Source of the DNA: Hemibagrus wyckioides
Taxonomy: Eukaryota > Chordata > Actinopteri > Siluriformes > Bagridae
Assembly (NCBI RefSeq): GCF_019097595.1
Contig: NC_080710.1
Span: 16,426,780 to 16,490,779 of the forward strand
Reading direction: 5' to 3'
DNA: 64,000 nucleotides
Under the pieces are notes generated by a model. The model was not told the origin of the DNA, searched no databases, and saw only the letters and a program-made list of their open reading frames with translations. Position numbers and translations under genes: made by a program. This document shows, piece after piece, positions 38,773 through 51,278 of the stretch (position 1 is the stretch's first letter; every line of letters begins with the position of its first letter).

Positions 38773-41198
38773 TATTACTGTAAGAAAGAAATGTAAAAAG
38801 CTGAACATGCAATGATAGAATATATCTGTGTGGATATCGTCTTGCCATTTAATGCTTACTGGCCACACACTCAACATCCTGTTGGATAAAATACTATAAC
38901 GATATTTCTAACCAACATTTTAACCCATATTGTCTTTCTGACATTGTCTCAAAGTAAGAAATGAGTACTTCACTGTCTAATGCTGTTGTGCTGGATGTGA
39001 AGGGAACAAGAGCAACTCACTACAATCTTGACAACAGTTAAACACCACTCAGCACCTGCATATAGTGACCACTTGTGTATAAATGAAAGATGATTCATAA
39101 ACAAGGGTTTGCCCACATAGTGCGGGGGACAGCCTTCAACATGTTTCTGACAAAGTGATGAGAGGTTGAACAATCCTCTGGCTAAAAATTGCTTAGATAA
39201 ATGTTGATGTTATGTTTACATAACATGTCCGGAGATCACTGTTGTTGTGTGCAGTCAGTGCTTTCTCCTTTATAATATTTAGGTAGAAAAAACTCTGATT
39301 TTGTTTCAAATGAACTTGATCCAGTTATTAACACTATAATACCCTGTTTCATTTGTGAGTTAATTTATTTATTTATTTTTATTTGTTGGCTATGCTAAAA
39401 TGTTTCCTCATTACTAAAAATATAAGTCAATAATATGAAAATATTAGTGTGCTGAGGTTTGGCCTCAGGTCTAGCCTTTTCTCTAGTAAATATTTATAAA
39501 AGCAGGTCTTAAACGCTTTTATCAAACACATGAACTGGGCATGGGTCAGCTCAGATTCAGATTCAGCCTCAGTCTTCCCCTCACAGACAGGGTGAGCTTG
39601 AAGAAGCTTTTAAAGGTGTTAAAGCTGTCTTTGCCTTCAGCATGGAAGCAGATTATATTTCTAGTAACTCTGAAAACTGAAAGGTTTGCTGGAGGCCAGT
39701 TATACCAAATTGTAGAAAACAAACAAAAAATTGTAAAACTGTGAAGTGGAAAATTAGGTGAAGAAAGGCGATGAACATCTATTGATCAGGATACTAGTGA
39801 TAGAGTTGTGTTGGCAATTTCCCATTAACTATTTGTTTCCCTCACTTTAAAAAGTACCACTGTGCTACACTGCAGATACAATGAAATGCAGCCAGCTTTG
39901 CTACAGTGGCACAGGACACACAGAGCCTCAAGGCAAGCCATTAAATCCAAGGTAGGTTTTTCTCAGGCATTTTTTTTTTATTGCTCCCTTGTGGTCGTTC
40001 TACCTTCATAAAATGATAAACCTCCTTAGAACAGAACCATTATGCGGCAGCCATGGACATGTTGGCTGGTAAGCACTTCCATGTCTAGCTTACTGTAAAT
40101 TGGCTCATAATGTTTTATTTTATATACTTAATGCGCTTTTGTATTTTGTTTTCTTCAGTTCAGCTCATTTTTCTTTTTTGCTGATGCTGAAAAAGTTAGC
40201 TAGCAATATATTGTATATGTCAGGAATATACACAATAGCCACTCTATTACCTATTACACCTTTTAATCTAATCTCAACTGGCAGAACCAATTACCCTATC
40301 AGCCCTTCAGAGATTATAGGTCCCGTGGCTTTTCTATTGATCCATCACTGTAGAAGATCATCCATCAGTGTGTCTTACTTCAGCATCCACCTGGTCAAAG
40401 GCCAGACATTCATCAATTACTTGCATTTAAAAGAAGTTGACCTCCTAAAGGCAACTCCAAAAGCATTGGAAGGTCACCAGGGCAAGTAAGAAAGCCAGAA
40501 GAATTTTTACTGACCTCAAACACCCACACAATCACTGCACAAATTCCCCTTTCTCACTCAGAATAAGTAACATACAGCAATTGAACAGCTTCTTTCCTGT
40601 AATGGTGTATCTATTCAACAAGTCATAGAAGATTAACTGACACCATCGGCCCTCTGCCCTGTCTATCTGTCACCTCACAGAGATAATGACACTACATGTA
40701 AATCTTTCTTGCATGATATCTTGATAGAGGAGCAGTATTATATCTGACATAGCTGGACTTCATGTCCTTAATTTAATTCACATGGTCCCATTAAATGTGC
40801 AAAAACAATTAAATGATATGAATAAATGAAATGATATAAAACAAATAAATAAAAGCTGTTGTGGTCTGTCTAATCATGCTTCCTGCCAGAGTTAGTTCAC
40901 CATGGAAAAAATAAGCCTGTATCTTGTGCTGGATCAAGTGCTATTTTTTATTTTAAAGCGACTAATTAATAAGGGTGGAAGCCATATTGTTAATTTAAGT
41001 TACACTTTTCAATGTTTATGTTCAAAAGTGTGTTTTTCAAGTCAATGTTTTTCATTTCAACAATTAATTGGCAATATGGTAGATTCAGATAAGATGTTTA
41101 TTTTAATCTTCTAATTTCTATATCATACTATTAGTCTTTCTATATATTTGTTTATTTTAAATTGTACCATATTTTTAGTGCATTTTACAGAGCGAAAG
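38773..41198. other. Gene-free stretch
   Basis: AT-rich unique sequence. An open frame of 129 codons at 40100-40489 (+) is the longest in this gap, but it resembles no family I know and has no splice or promoter context. The underlying sequence at 40230-40700 is complex and may be conserved non-coding DNA. Confidence 0.5.
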
Positions 41199-41400
41199 CA
41201 TGTAATTGACCTCATCAGTCCAAAGCTTTGGACAAGAAATATCTGGCAACCTCAGAGGAATAAACTACACATGGGTAATATTAATATATTGACACCCAGA
41301 AAACATATGTGTAACCCAAATATGAATGTTCCTATGAGGTTGCCAGATATTTCTTGAGCACAGTTGTCCAAAGCTTTGGACTAATGAGGTCAATTACATG
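41199..41400. repeat. Long imperfect palindrome (MITE-like hairpin)
   Basis: The left arm 41199-41260 and right arm 41329-41400 are near-perfect inverted copies (CATGTAATTGACCTCAT... to AGGAA), with two mismatches. One arm has an extra 9-base insertion (actgtgctc in hairpin sense). The loop is about 68 bases. No transposase or clear target duplication is seen, so it may be a small MITE or another hairpin-forming unit. Confidence 0.85.
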
Positions 41401-41960
41401 TCGCCGGGTAAAACCTGAAGTATCTTCAAAGTCACCCACTCTGAATATGATCTAAAGTGCTTATTTATTCACAATGTGTAATAAACCTATCCCCTGCAAT
41501 TCTACACATTACTAGTTTAAACATTTTTTGTTGCATATTCACATAGGAAGTCATTTTTATAACCCAGGCTTTTTGCTGTTTCAAACTTGTTCTGTATTAT
41601 CGTCTGTCGCGAACAGTGTCTGCCCTTCAGCTGACTCCTAAAACATAAACATAAACACACATCTTCCCATCTCCAGTTTAGGACAGTGAGTGATGACGAG
41701 GTTTGGTCTCGTCTTTGAAGAACATAAAATATGAGTGATATTGTGTGTGTTTTGGGTCTGAGAGAGGTTTGAAAGCTCTGTGAAAGCAGGCGTAATCTCT
41801 GGGGAGAGCTCTGAGGGAAGAGTCAATTAGGTCGGGAGGAGAGAGGTGAAGCTGTACTGAAAAAATCCACTAGAGCCTCAGTTTGTGGACTGAATATAGA
41901 GCTTCTCCCTGAGAACTCTGCATATCTGTACTGAATCAGGTGAAATTGAGGGAAATTGAG

Positions 41961-41994
<34 letters not shown>

Positions 41995-42393
41995 GGAGAG
42001 AGAGAGAGAGTTTTATATATAAACAGGCACATATGATGCATGTAATGATGTAATGATGCATGCCTTCATAAACTAAATAAAACTAATGTATATGTTCCTG
42101 AATTATGGTTAAGCAATATTCAATACATAAAATGTATTATTTTAATGCACCTGACTCAGTGCCATAACTGTGTCAAGAAGGAAGAACATTTCTTTGCACA
42201 GACCTATAATGATATTATCCCATATGTCATATGATATCATAAATTATCACAAATTTGCTAGCTTTTGTAATGGTATAACATCTCAGACACAATTATAGAT
42301 AGTGCTGGGACAGTAGCTGCTCTTGTTTACACCGTCAACCATCAAGATTTGGAAATGACGTTTGCAATATAATCCTTGACAAAGGTTGAGTTT

Positions 42394-42437
42394 TAAACAA
42401 ACAAACAAACAAACAAACAAACAAACAAACAAACAAA
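42394..42437. repeat. Microsatellite (AAAC)n
   Basis: About eleven perfect AAAC units. On the - strand this reads as poly-(CLFV), which explains the open frame there. Confidence 0.97.
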
Positions 42438-44282
42438 TATCCTCGTTAATTGAACCTAAATCCTGGCATAATGCTGTATGAAAAGTCTCATCCATCATTA
42501 ACTCAGCTTACCCTACTGTACAGATTAGCAATATGATGGAGTAGCTGTGGTTTCCCTGATGAATCAATAGGTCTTCTCCTCCATCATTAATATCTCAATC
42601 ATTACGGTCATTACTGTATCTGTTTCCTGTCTTGCCTGTGGACAACTCATTCTCTCCACTTCTATAAACTGAATTTGGGTTTGCATTTTATAACAAATTT
42701 CTTCAACTTTAGCCTTTCTGCATTCTGATGGTCCACTTAAGCAGTGTCAAAGAGACTACTAAATATGCTTTAAGGTACACATCTGATTGTATTCTCGTGG
42801 GAAGAGATTGATGACAATTGATGATATTTGGCAGATATTTACTTTGCTATATAATGTGTCATTCAGAAATATATCATTCAGATATATGGATAGTGATTTA
42901 AGAAGACATGGCTGTAGGTAATATTCACACCAGAGGAGGTTTCTAATTGTTTTCATATACCCAAATATATGAGCTTGAAAGAGAGCAATGGAGCAAAGTA
43001 AGAATAAAACTCCAAACTGATAAAAGATCAAAAAGAGATGTAGTGAGTGTTCTTCACTTTATTCTTCAACAACTTTCCTTCATTGTGAAAGTAGAAGCTT
43101 GGGACTGTCCTGTGCCAAATTCAAGGGTCTCCAGTGACAACATATCCAACTGCATTATTTTCAAGAATCGTAAAAAAAAAAATAACAATAACATGAGAAA
43201 CCAAGAACTGTTGGATGTCAAACTGGAGTTGAAGAGCTGGTGAACCTGGTTAGAGTGGATGTAGCATCTGTTTCTAGTGTACACTGATCATCTAGAGTAC
43301 CTGAAATCACCAAAACACTTTACACCTTGCCATGCCATATGGGAGTCACTTTTCTTCTGTTGCTAGTTCATGATCTTTGAATGGCCATGATTAAAGAATT
43401 CAACCGTCTTGCTTAGTCTGTTTCCAAGCCCCAAAACACCACCCACAGAGGAGTTACATCCACTTCCCTCAGTGTCCTTGGTCCCACATTATTATTCATT
43501 TTATCATTAACATGTCTCGTTCCCAAGGCATGAGCACCACTTTGGTGGCCATTGGCAGATTTTTGAAGGACAAGAGGACATCAGCTTTACTCCATCAGTC
43601 TTTCTCCTTTAAATTTTTTCATATTATGTAAAACAAGTTGACTGTATACAGTGAGTCTTCATATATTCAGAATATTTTCCTGTTAAACAATAATCCCCAA
43701 AATGTCAGGGTTTAGCTTTTGGGAAACGCCCTACAACTGTGTCATTGACTTGTTCCTGTTTGCATAAAACATGGAAATTTAACCTTCCAAATTGCCCTGA
43801 CAATCAACAAGCACAGAGTCTAGTAGCATCTAAGAACATGGACATATCCATATGGCAATAGCAACAGAGTGCTGTTGAAATGGCTCCCACTTTTCTGACT
43901 CACACTCTCTAAGTAATTGCGACTCTCATGTGCCAGCATTTTCTACCCACTCCAAATGATGGGTTCTATAATTGGGTTATTTAATGATGTTATTTCCCCA
44001 CACAAAGACACGCAGTTGCTCTTCATTGAACATACTCTGATTGCTATTAACAATTCTTTTATTGTTGTTATGAGTGAAAATATTGATTGGCTTAGGAGCT
44101 TCTTCAGGGAGCACTGACCTTCTCCACAAGTGTGGAGAAACAAAGAAATATTGCCTAAAGTAGATGAGAGAAAGATGGAGAACATGATCAAGAACTGATC
44201 CCATGCCTGAACAGCTGTGGAGACAAATTCACCTCAATTTTATCACTCCTCACCAAAATAGCATTAAGATATTAAAGAGCAG

Positions 44283-44330
44283 TGTTAGCTACAGACACAT
44301 TTATTTATTTAGCGGATGCTTTTATACAAA
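44283..44330. mobile_element. Short fish-SINE/LINE tail-like fragment
   Basis: 'atttatttagcggatgcttt' followed by 'tatacaaagggacta' resembles a common fish repeat segment (as remembered: atttagcagacgcttt, then tatccaaagcgactta). Only about 45 bases survive, so the assignment is tentative. Confidence 0.4.
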
Positions 44331-45688
44331 GGGACTAAGAAGAAATCTAATGGCAGATGCTGCTAAGTAATTGTAATTGGTGGTAATATTACTGTAATTG
44401 CTGTTACATTACACTAAACCATTAACTTAAGTGACATAAAATGCATAAACTGCTTTCTAGCCCAATTATGAGCTTTACCCTAAATACCAGTGACATTTAA
44501 ACCACTGCTATTAACATCACATTTCCATTGTCTATGTTCTATTCTATTCTGGAAATTTAACAATATTTATATTAGAAAATATTGACTGTGTTTGCACAAT
44601 AGTTAAAATGAACAATTTTCCACTAGAGCAAAAATGAGGTTCAGAAGTCTTCAACCATCAGAGAGTTTCGATTTTGCATTTCTTTCAAATTAAAGGCAAC
44701 AAACTTCATTACAAATTTTTTTATTAATAGCAATTTGGGTGAAAAGAAGAATCACTTAAACAGAATTTCTGAGTTTCTTTGTATTTGGTATTTTTCTTTT
44801 TCACTTTGATGACAGTGTGTAACCTGAGCTGGCTTTGACTCCAAAAGTTAGTGGAACACCTTATGTTCCATTTTCGATCAAATCTTTTTTTCTGACCACA
44901 TGATTCAGTAGAAGAGATTTGATGTGCAGAAAATTTGACCCATTTGTACAAATCAATAACCATGATCAGTATCAACATTTGGTTACATTTTAAAAGGGAC
45001 CTACAGCAGATAATGTGCAAAATCAGACATATTAAAGATTCAAGATATTGAATATTTACTTTCATTAGTATATAAAACCTTTCTGTTTGCTTCAAATTTA
45101 AAATAAAAAATACCAAATTTTCAGTGTAGTCTCAGATTTTTGGACCCCACCTTTTAGATTATGTTTTCTAGCTGTCTGTAGAAGGGGGTATTGTATTCTG
45201 TCATGTAAAACAGAGATCATGCTAGTTTAGTTTGGGAAAACAGGGACAAACAGGGAGATTTGTACAATTTCACCTTTGTATACACAATCACTTAGATGTG
45301 TGAGTGGGACAAATGAATTGAAAATACACAACAGAGCACAAACTGTTCTATTAGATAATATAAAGTCATGGCCCTGTAATTATGGTTTTATCCTGCGTTA
45401 ATATGCTGGAGTAAATTTAGGCTATGTTAATTGGTTTATTGTAATTGGTAATGCACAATTGTGTAAATGAAATGTTATAGGTCATTAATGGATGAATATA
45501 CGCTTTCATTTTCAGCTTCCCCCCCAAAAAAGCCCTTTCAAAATTACAATTTTAAAAACTGTCCACTGAAGATGAGCGTTGAGAAGATTTAGCAAATATA
45601 AATTTGAATTACCCTCTATCATGCACATCCTTGCATCCTTGCACATAAACAACTAATAAAAAGTTAACTGAAAGTGAAACATCATTTC

Positions 45689-45740
45689 ATTTGGATGATA
45701 TTCATGAATTTCATGATGTATTCATGAATATCATCCAAAT
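45689..45740. repeat. Perfect 21-bp inverted repeat, 10-base loop
   Basis: The arms 45689-45709 and 45720-45740 are exact reverse complements, with no mismatch, around the loop ttcatgatgt. It would fold as a stable AT-rich hairpin. No transcript context is visible. Confidence 0.9.
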
Positions 45741-46289
45741 TAATGAACAGAGGTTTCTAAAACCATCCAACCGAAATCAGTTTCAAAAGGGCATTGTGGC
45801 CAGTTTGAGTGCAAATACATTTGGCTCCAGTAAAAAGTTTGCTTTGGTTCAAACCCAGAAGCCTGATCCATACCTGAACAGCATCTGTGTGTCAAATCCT
45901 GTCCTCAAAAAAAAAAGCTCAACACTGCCAGTTTTCTAAAAGCAGAGAAGAGTGTGTAGAATATAATGAGATATAAAAGAGAGCCATGGAAGCCTTTTAT
46001 CCACTTTATTCCCCATTGACCTTCATTTTACCAGCCCTTCTCTCTCTCTCTCTCTCTTTCTCTCTCTCCTCTTTTTTTCTCTTCTCTCTTTTAGATTGTT
46101 TCCCTGAAAGTCATTCCAACATTTGGCCTATGGAATATATTAAAGAGTGCCTCCTACTGGTTGAGGTGGATTTCTATTCATGTCCTATTATTACTAACTA
46201 TTGCAACACAAAGCCCAATTTTTTAGCCATTGATTTTTTTTTTAGCATTTCTGTGCCTAGTAGTGACTTCAGCACATTCTTACTTGGGT

Positions 46290-49200
46290 GGCCAAGGTGA
46301 GACACAGAGCTATAGTGTGGGGTGGGCAGGGTGAGACACAGAGCTATAGTGTGGGGTGGGCAGGGTGAGACACAGAGCTATAGTGTGGTGTAGGCAGAGT
46401 GAGACACAGAGCTATAGTGTGGGGTGGGCAGGGTGAGACACAGAGCTATAGTGTGGGGTGGGCAGGGTGAGACACAGAGCTATAGTGTGGGGTGGGCAGA
46501 GTGAGACACAGAGCTATAGTGTGGGGTGGGCAGGGTGAGACACAGAGCTATAGTGTGGTGTAGGCAGAGTGAGACACAGAGCTATAGTGTGGGGTGGGCA
46601 GGGTGAGACACAGAGCTATAGTGTGGGGTGGGCAGGGTGAGACACAGAGCTATAGTGTGGGGTGGGCAGAGTGAGACACAGAGCTATAGTGTGGGGTGGG
46701 CAGGGTGAGACACAGAGCTATAGTGTGGAGTGGGCAGGGTGAGACACAGAGCTATAGTGTGGGGTGGGCAGAGTGAGACACAGAGCTATAATGTGGGGTG
46801 GGCAGGGTGAGACACAGAGCTATAGTGTGGGGTGGGCAGAGTGAGACACAGAGCTATAGTGTGGGGTGGGCAGAGTGAGACACAGAGCTATAGTGTGGGG
46901 TGGGTAGGGTGAGACACAGAGCTATAGTGTGGGGTGGGCAGGGTGAGACACAGAGCTATAGTGTGGGGTGGGCAGAGTGAGACACAGAGCTATAGTGTGG
47001 GGTGGGCAGGGTGAGACACAGAGCTATAGTGTGGGGTGGGTAGGGTGAGACACAGAGCTATAGTGTGGGGTGGGTAGGGTGAGACACAGAGCTATAGTGT
47101 GGGGTGGGCAGGGTGAGACACAGAGCTATAGTGTGGGTGGGCAGAGTGAGACACAGAGCTATAGTGTGGGGTGGGCAGGGTGACACACAGAGCTATAGTG
47201 TGGGGTGGGCAGAGTGAGACACAGAGCTATAGTGTGGGGTGGGTAGGGTGAGACACAGAGCTATAGTGTGGGTGGGCAGGGTGTTGGTACAGAGCTATAG
47301 TGTGGGGTGGGCGGAGTGAGACACAGAGCTATAGTGTGGGGTGGGCAGAGTGAGACACAGAGCTATAGTGTGGGGTGGGTAGGGTGAGACACAGAGCTAT
47401 AGTGTGGGGTGGGCAGGGTGAGACACAGAGCTATAGTGTGGGGTGGGCAGAGTGAGACACAGAGCTATAGTGTGGGGTGGGCAGAGTGAGACACAGAGCT
47501 ATAGTGTGGGGTGGGTAGGGTGAGACACAGAGCTATAGTGTGGGGTGGGTAGGGTGAGACACAGAGCTATAGTGTGGGGTGGGCAGGGTGAGACACAGAG
47601 CTATAGTGTGGGTGGGCAGAGTGAGACACAGAGCTATAGTGTGGGGTGGGCAGGGTGACACACAGAGCTATAGTGTGGGGTGGGCAGAGTGAGACACAGA
47701 GCTATAGTGTGGGGTGGGTAGGGTGAGACACAGAGCTATAGTGTGGGTGGGCAGAGTGAGACACAGAGCTATAGTGTGGGGTGGGCAGAGTGAGACACAG
47801 AGCTATAGTGTGGGGTGGGTAGGGTGAGACACAGAGCTATAGTGTGGGGTGGGCAGGGTGAGACACAGAGCTATAGTGTGGGGTGGGTAGGGTGAGACAC
47901 AGAGCTATAGTGTGGGGTGGGCAGAGTGAGACACAGAGCTATAGTGTGGGGTGGGTAGGGTGAGACACAGAGCTATAGTGTGGGGTGGGTAGGGTGAGAC
48001 ACAGAGCTATAGTGTGGGGTGGGCAGAGTGAGACACAGAGCTATAGTGTGGGGTGGGTAGGGTGAGACACAGAGCTATAGTGTGGGGTGGGTAGGGTGAG
48101 ACACAGAGCTATAGTGTGGGGTGGGCAGAGTGAGACACAGAGCTATAGTGTGGGGTGGGCAGGGTGACACACAAAGCAATAGTGTTGGGCGGGCAGGGTG
48201 AGGCACAGAGCTATAGTGTGGGTTGGGCAGGGTGAGACAGAGCAATAGTGTGGGGTTGCAGGGTAAGACACAGAGCTGTAATGTGGGGTGGGCAGGGTGT
48301 TGGTACAGAGCTATAGTGTGGGGTGGGAAAAGTGAGACACAGAGCTATAATGTGGGGTGGGCAGGGTGAGACACAGAGCTATAGTGTGGGGTGGGCAGGG
48401 TGAGACACAGAGCTATAGTGTGGGGTGGGCAGGGTGACACACAAAGCAATAGTGTTGGGCGGGCAGGGTGAGACACAGAGCTATAGTGTGGGGTGGGCAG
48501 GGTGAGACAGAGCAATAGTGTTGGGCGGGCAGGGTGAGGCACAGAGCTATAGTGTGGGTTGGGCAGGGTGAGACAGAGCAATAGTGTTGGGCGGGCAGGG
48601 TGAGGCACAGAGCTATAGTGTGGGGTGGGCAGGGTGACACACAAAGCAATAGTGTTGGGCGGGCAGGGTGAGGCACAGAGCTATAGTGTGGGTTGGGCAG
48701 GGTGAGACAGAGCAATAGTGTGGGGTTGCAGGGTAAGACACAGAGCTGTAATGTGGGGTGGGCAGGGTGTTGGTACAGAGCTATAGTGTGGGTTGGGCAG
48801 GGTGAGACAGAGCAATAGTGTGGGGTTGCAGGGTAAGACACAGAGCTGTAATGTGGGGTGGGCAGGGTGTTGGTACAGAGCTATAGTGTGGGTTGGGCAG
48901 GGTGAGACAGAGCAATAGTGTGGGGTTGCAGGGTAAGACAAAGAGCTGTAATGTGGGTTGGGCAGGGTGAGACAGAGCAATAGTGTGGGGTTGCAGGGTA
49001 AGACAAAGATCTGTAATGTGGGGTGGGCAGGGTGAGACAGAGCAATAGTGTGGGGTTGCAGGGTAAGACACAGAGCTGTAATGTGGGGTGGGCAGGGTGT
49101 TGGTACAGAGCTATAGTGTGGGTTGGGCAGGGTGAGACAGAGCAATAGTGTGGGGTTGCAGGGTAAGACACAGAGCTGTAATGTGGGGTGGGCAGGGTGT

Positions 49201-49801
49201 TGGTACAGAGCTATAGTGTGGGTTGGGCAGGGTGAGACAGAGCAATAGTGTGGGGTTGCAGGGTAAGACACAGAGCTGTAATGTGGGGTGGGCAGGGTGT
49301 TGGTACAGAGCTATAGTGTGGGTTGGGCAGGGTGAGACAGAGCAATAGTGTGGGGTTGCAGGGTAAGACACAGAGCTGTAATGTGGGGTGGGCAGGGTGT
49401 TGGTACAGAGCTATAGTGTGGGGTGGGAAAAGTGAGACACAGAGCTATAATGTGGGGTGGGCAGGGTGAGACACAGAGCTATAATGTGGGGTGGGCAGGG
49501 TGAGACACAGAGCTATAATGTGGGGTGGGCAGGGTGAGACACAGAGCTATAATGTGGGGTGGGCAGGGTGAGACACAGAGCTATAATGTGGGGTGGGCAG
49601 GGTGAGACACAGAGCTATAATGTGGGGTGGGCAGGGTGAGACACAGAGCTATAATGTGGGGTGGGCAGGGTGAGACACAGAGCTATAATGTGGGGTGGGC
49701 AGGGTGAGACACAGAGCTATAATGTGGGGTGGGCAGGGTGAGACACAGAGCTATAATGTGGGGTGGGCAGGGTGAGACACAGAGCTATAATGTGGGGTGG
49801 G
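46290..49801. repeat. 3.5-kb minisatellite, 34-bp unit, about 100 copies
   Basis: The unit begins GAGACACAGAGCTATAGTGT and continues GGGGTGGGCAGGGT (34 bases). Variants include TAGGG for CAGGG, CAGAG for CAGGG and GTGGGTGGG (one base short). From about 48150 to 49430 the array is organised in 100-bp triplets of divergent units; from about 49430 to the end it is a run of near-identical units with 'ctataatg'. The G-rich runs all lie on the + strand. Open frames of 86-196 codons on the - strand are repeat artefacts, because all three frames are stop-poor. Confidence 0.98.
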
Positions 49802-51140
49802 TGCAACTGGAGCTGCTTCAGCTTTTCAAGTTTTTACTTGAGAAAACACATTCATTTCTAGATGCAGGTGTGGACCATTAAAATTATTTACATCAATTAC
49901 TACAACATATCATATAATAAAAAAACAACAGTTACTCATATGTGTACTGGTACACTGATAGCTGCTGTTGCTCACACCTCGCAAGATCGATTCAGAAAAA
50001 TCTAATCAAACAGCAATCACATGTAGGATCCCTTCTGAAATGCAACAGTTTGAGGAAAATTTCTTATGGCAGAGTAATAAATCTTATTAGACTGATAGTT
50101 GATTTGAAATACCAAGTGCAGAAAATGGAGTGTAGAACTGCATAGGGGCAGTGGTGGCTCAAGTGGTTAAGGCTCTGGGTCGTTGACCGGAAGATTAGGA
50201 GTTTAAGCCCCAGCACCGCCAAGTTGCCACTGTTGGGCCCTTGAGCAAGGCCCTTAACCCTCTCTGCTCCAGGGGCGCCGTATCATGGCTGACCCTGCGC
50301 TCTGACCCCAACCTCCAAGGATGGGATATGTGTAGAAAGAATTTCACTGTGCTGTAATGTATATGTGACAAATAAAGGCTGTTTCATAAGATATGTATAA
50401 AATAAAAATAAAAGCCCCGGTGAAGCAGTTAGCTAGCTAATGGAATTCATTCTCACACAATAATTATATTTACATTTATTCTGTACATTTTAGTCATTAT
50501 ATGTGATCTTTATTGTGTCTCCATGTCTTTATTTTGTGAAGCTGTTGAGTCTGTGGTGCAACACTTAAATATTGTATTACCAATAAGAAATATGTGTTTC
50601 TATCAGATTGCATCATATCTTAGAAGTATGAGTTGTATACTCTGTATTCAGATGAAATGTAAGGACGGGCTCTTTATCGACAAGTTGCCAGAAATGACAT
50701 GATTGTATAACTGAATATTGATTCTTCTTTAAAATTGCAATTAAACAACAACATATCACTTCTGGAGTGGTCACTGGGGTGGCTAATGTTACTTCAGGCC
50801 ACCTCTTAACTCCTCCTCAATCTGTACTATAACTGCTCTTATAATAATAATTAGGTGTCATTATGTTAAAAATGATTAAACTGTTCATGTTCATGCCACA
50901 AAATCTGGATCCTTTACTGGTTTTACTGTAAAAGTAAACTAGCTCTATTTAAAAAAATAAAAATAAATTAAATAAATAAATAAATAAAGCTAATTATTTT
51001 TGTTCAAATCTACATTTGTAATGTAGAAATAATATCATAGTCTCTGGGTATGAAAATATTGCAATGGTTGTAGAATTGTCATCTACAATTGTGTCATATT
51101 TTAGTTGACATTTATAGCAGTTGAATAGCTGTAGAGTCAG
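49802..51140. other. Gene-free stretch containing one SINE
   Basis: AT-rich unique sequence around the SINE at 50145-50386, plus a short (AAAT)n near 50965-50988. No coding gene seen. Confidence 0.6.
50145..50386 (+). mobile_element. tRNA-derived SINE (near full length)
   Basis: Starts GGGGCAGTGGTGGCTCAAGTGG, with an A-box-like TGGCTCAAGTGG, then a degenerate B-box (gagtttaagcc). The body contains TTGAGCAAGGCCCTTAACCC and the tail runs 'gtgacaaataaaggc'. The wording matches a SINE I associate with catfish and related fishes. It probably inserted fairly recently, since both pol III boxes and the tail are recognisable. Confidence 0.8.
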
Positions 51141-51258
51141 CTCGGATAGAGGTCAACAAATGAAGTGTGTGTGTGTGTGTGCGCGTGTGCTAGAGAAACA
51201 CACTTTTGTGAGTGACAATGTCATAGTGTGTATCCTGTAAAAATAAAGTACTCCATTC

Positions 51259-51266
51259 TGCGTCAG
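51259..51266 (+). promoter_or_regulatory. CCK: CRE/TRE-like element of CCK promoter
   Basis: TGCGTCAG, within CTGCGTCAGG, is the composite cAMP/phorbol-response motif known from mammalian CCK promoters. Here it lies about 145 bases before the TATA box, farther than the usual spacing, with a CA-repeat tract between. Confidence 0.6.
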
Positions 51267-51278
51267 GCTTGCGCAAAT

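Larger units (their letters stand above)
41401..46289. other. Gene-free stretch with simple repeats and a hairpin
   Basis: Contains (TG)n-(AG)n at 41964-42010, (AAAC)n at 42394-42437, a perfect 21-bp hairpin at 45689-45740, a CT-rich tract at 46040-46085 and a SINE-tail-like fragment at about 44283-44330. No coding gene recognised; several short open frames are unsupported. Confidence 0.6.

Noticed and set aside
40100..40489. 129-codon open frame in the gene-free region
   Set aside because: No recognisable domain, no splice sites, promoter or codon pattern; hydrophobic start arises from T-rich DNA. More likely non-coding, possibly conserved element.
42947..43243. 98-codon open frame with Asn/Lys run
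   Set aside because: The KKKNNNN stretch is a simple A-rich repeat; no homology recognised.
44724..45116. 130-codon - strand open frame
   Set aside because: Composition follows AT-rich DNA, no family resemblance and no exon borders.
48345..49371. Long - strand open frames (86-196 codons) rich in Pro, His, Cys and Leu
   Set aside because: They lie wholly inside the 34-bp minisatellite and recur in all three frames every 100 bases; they are products of the repeat, not genes.
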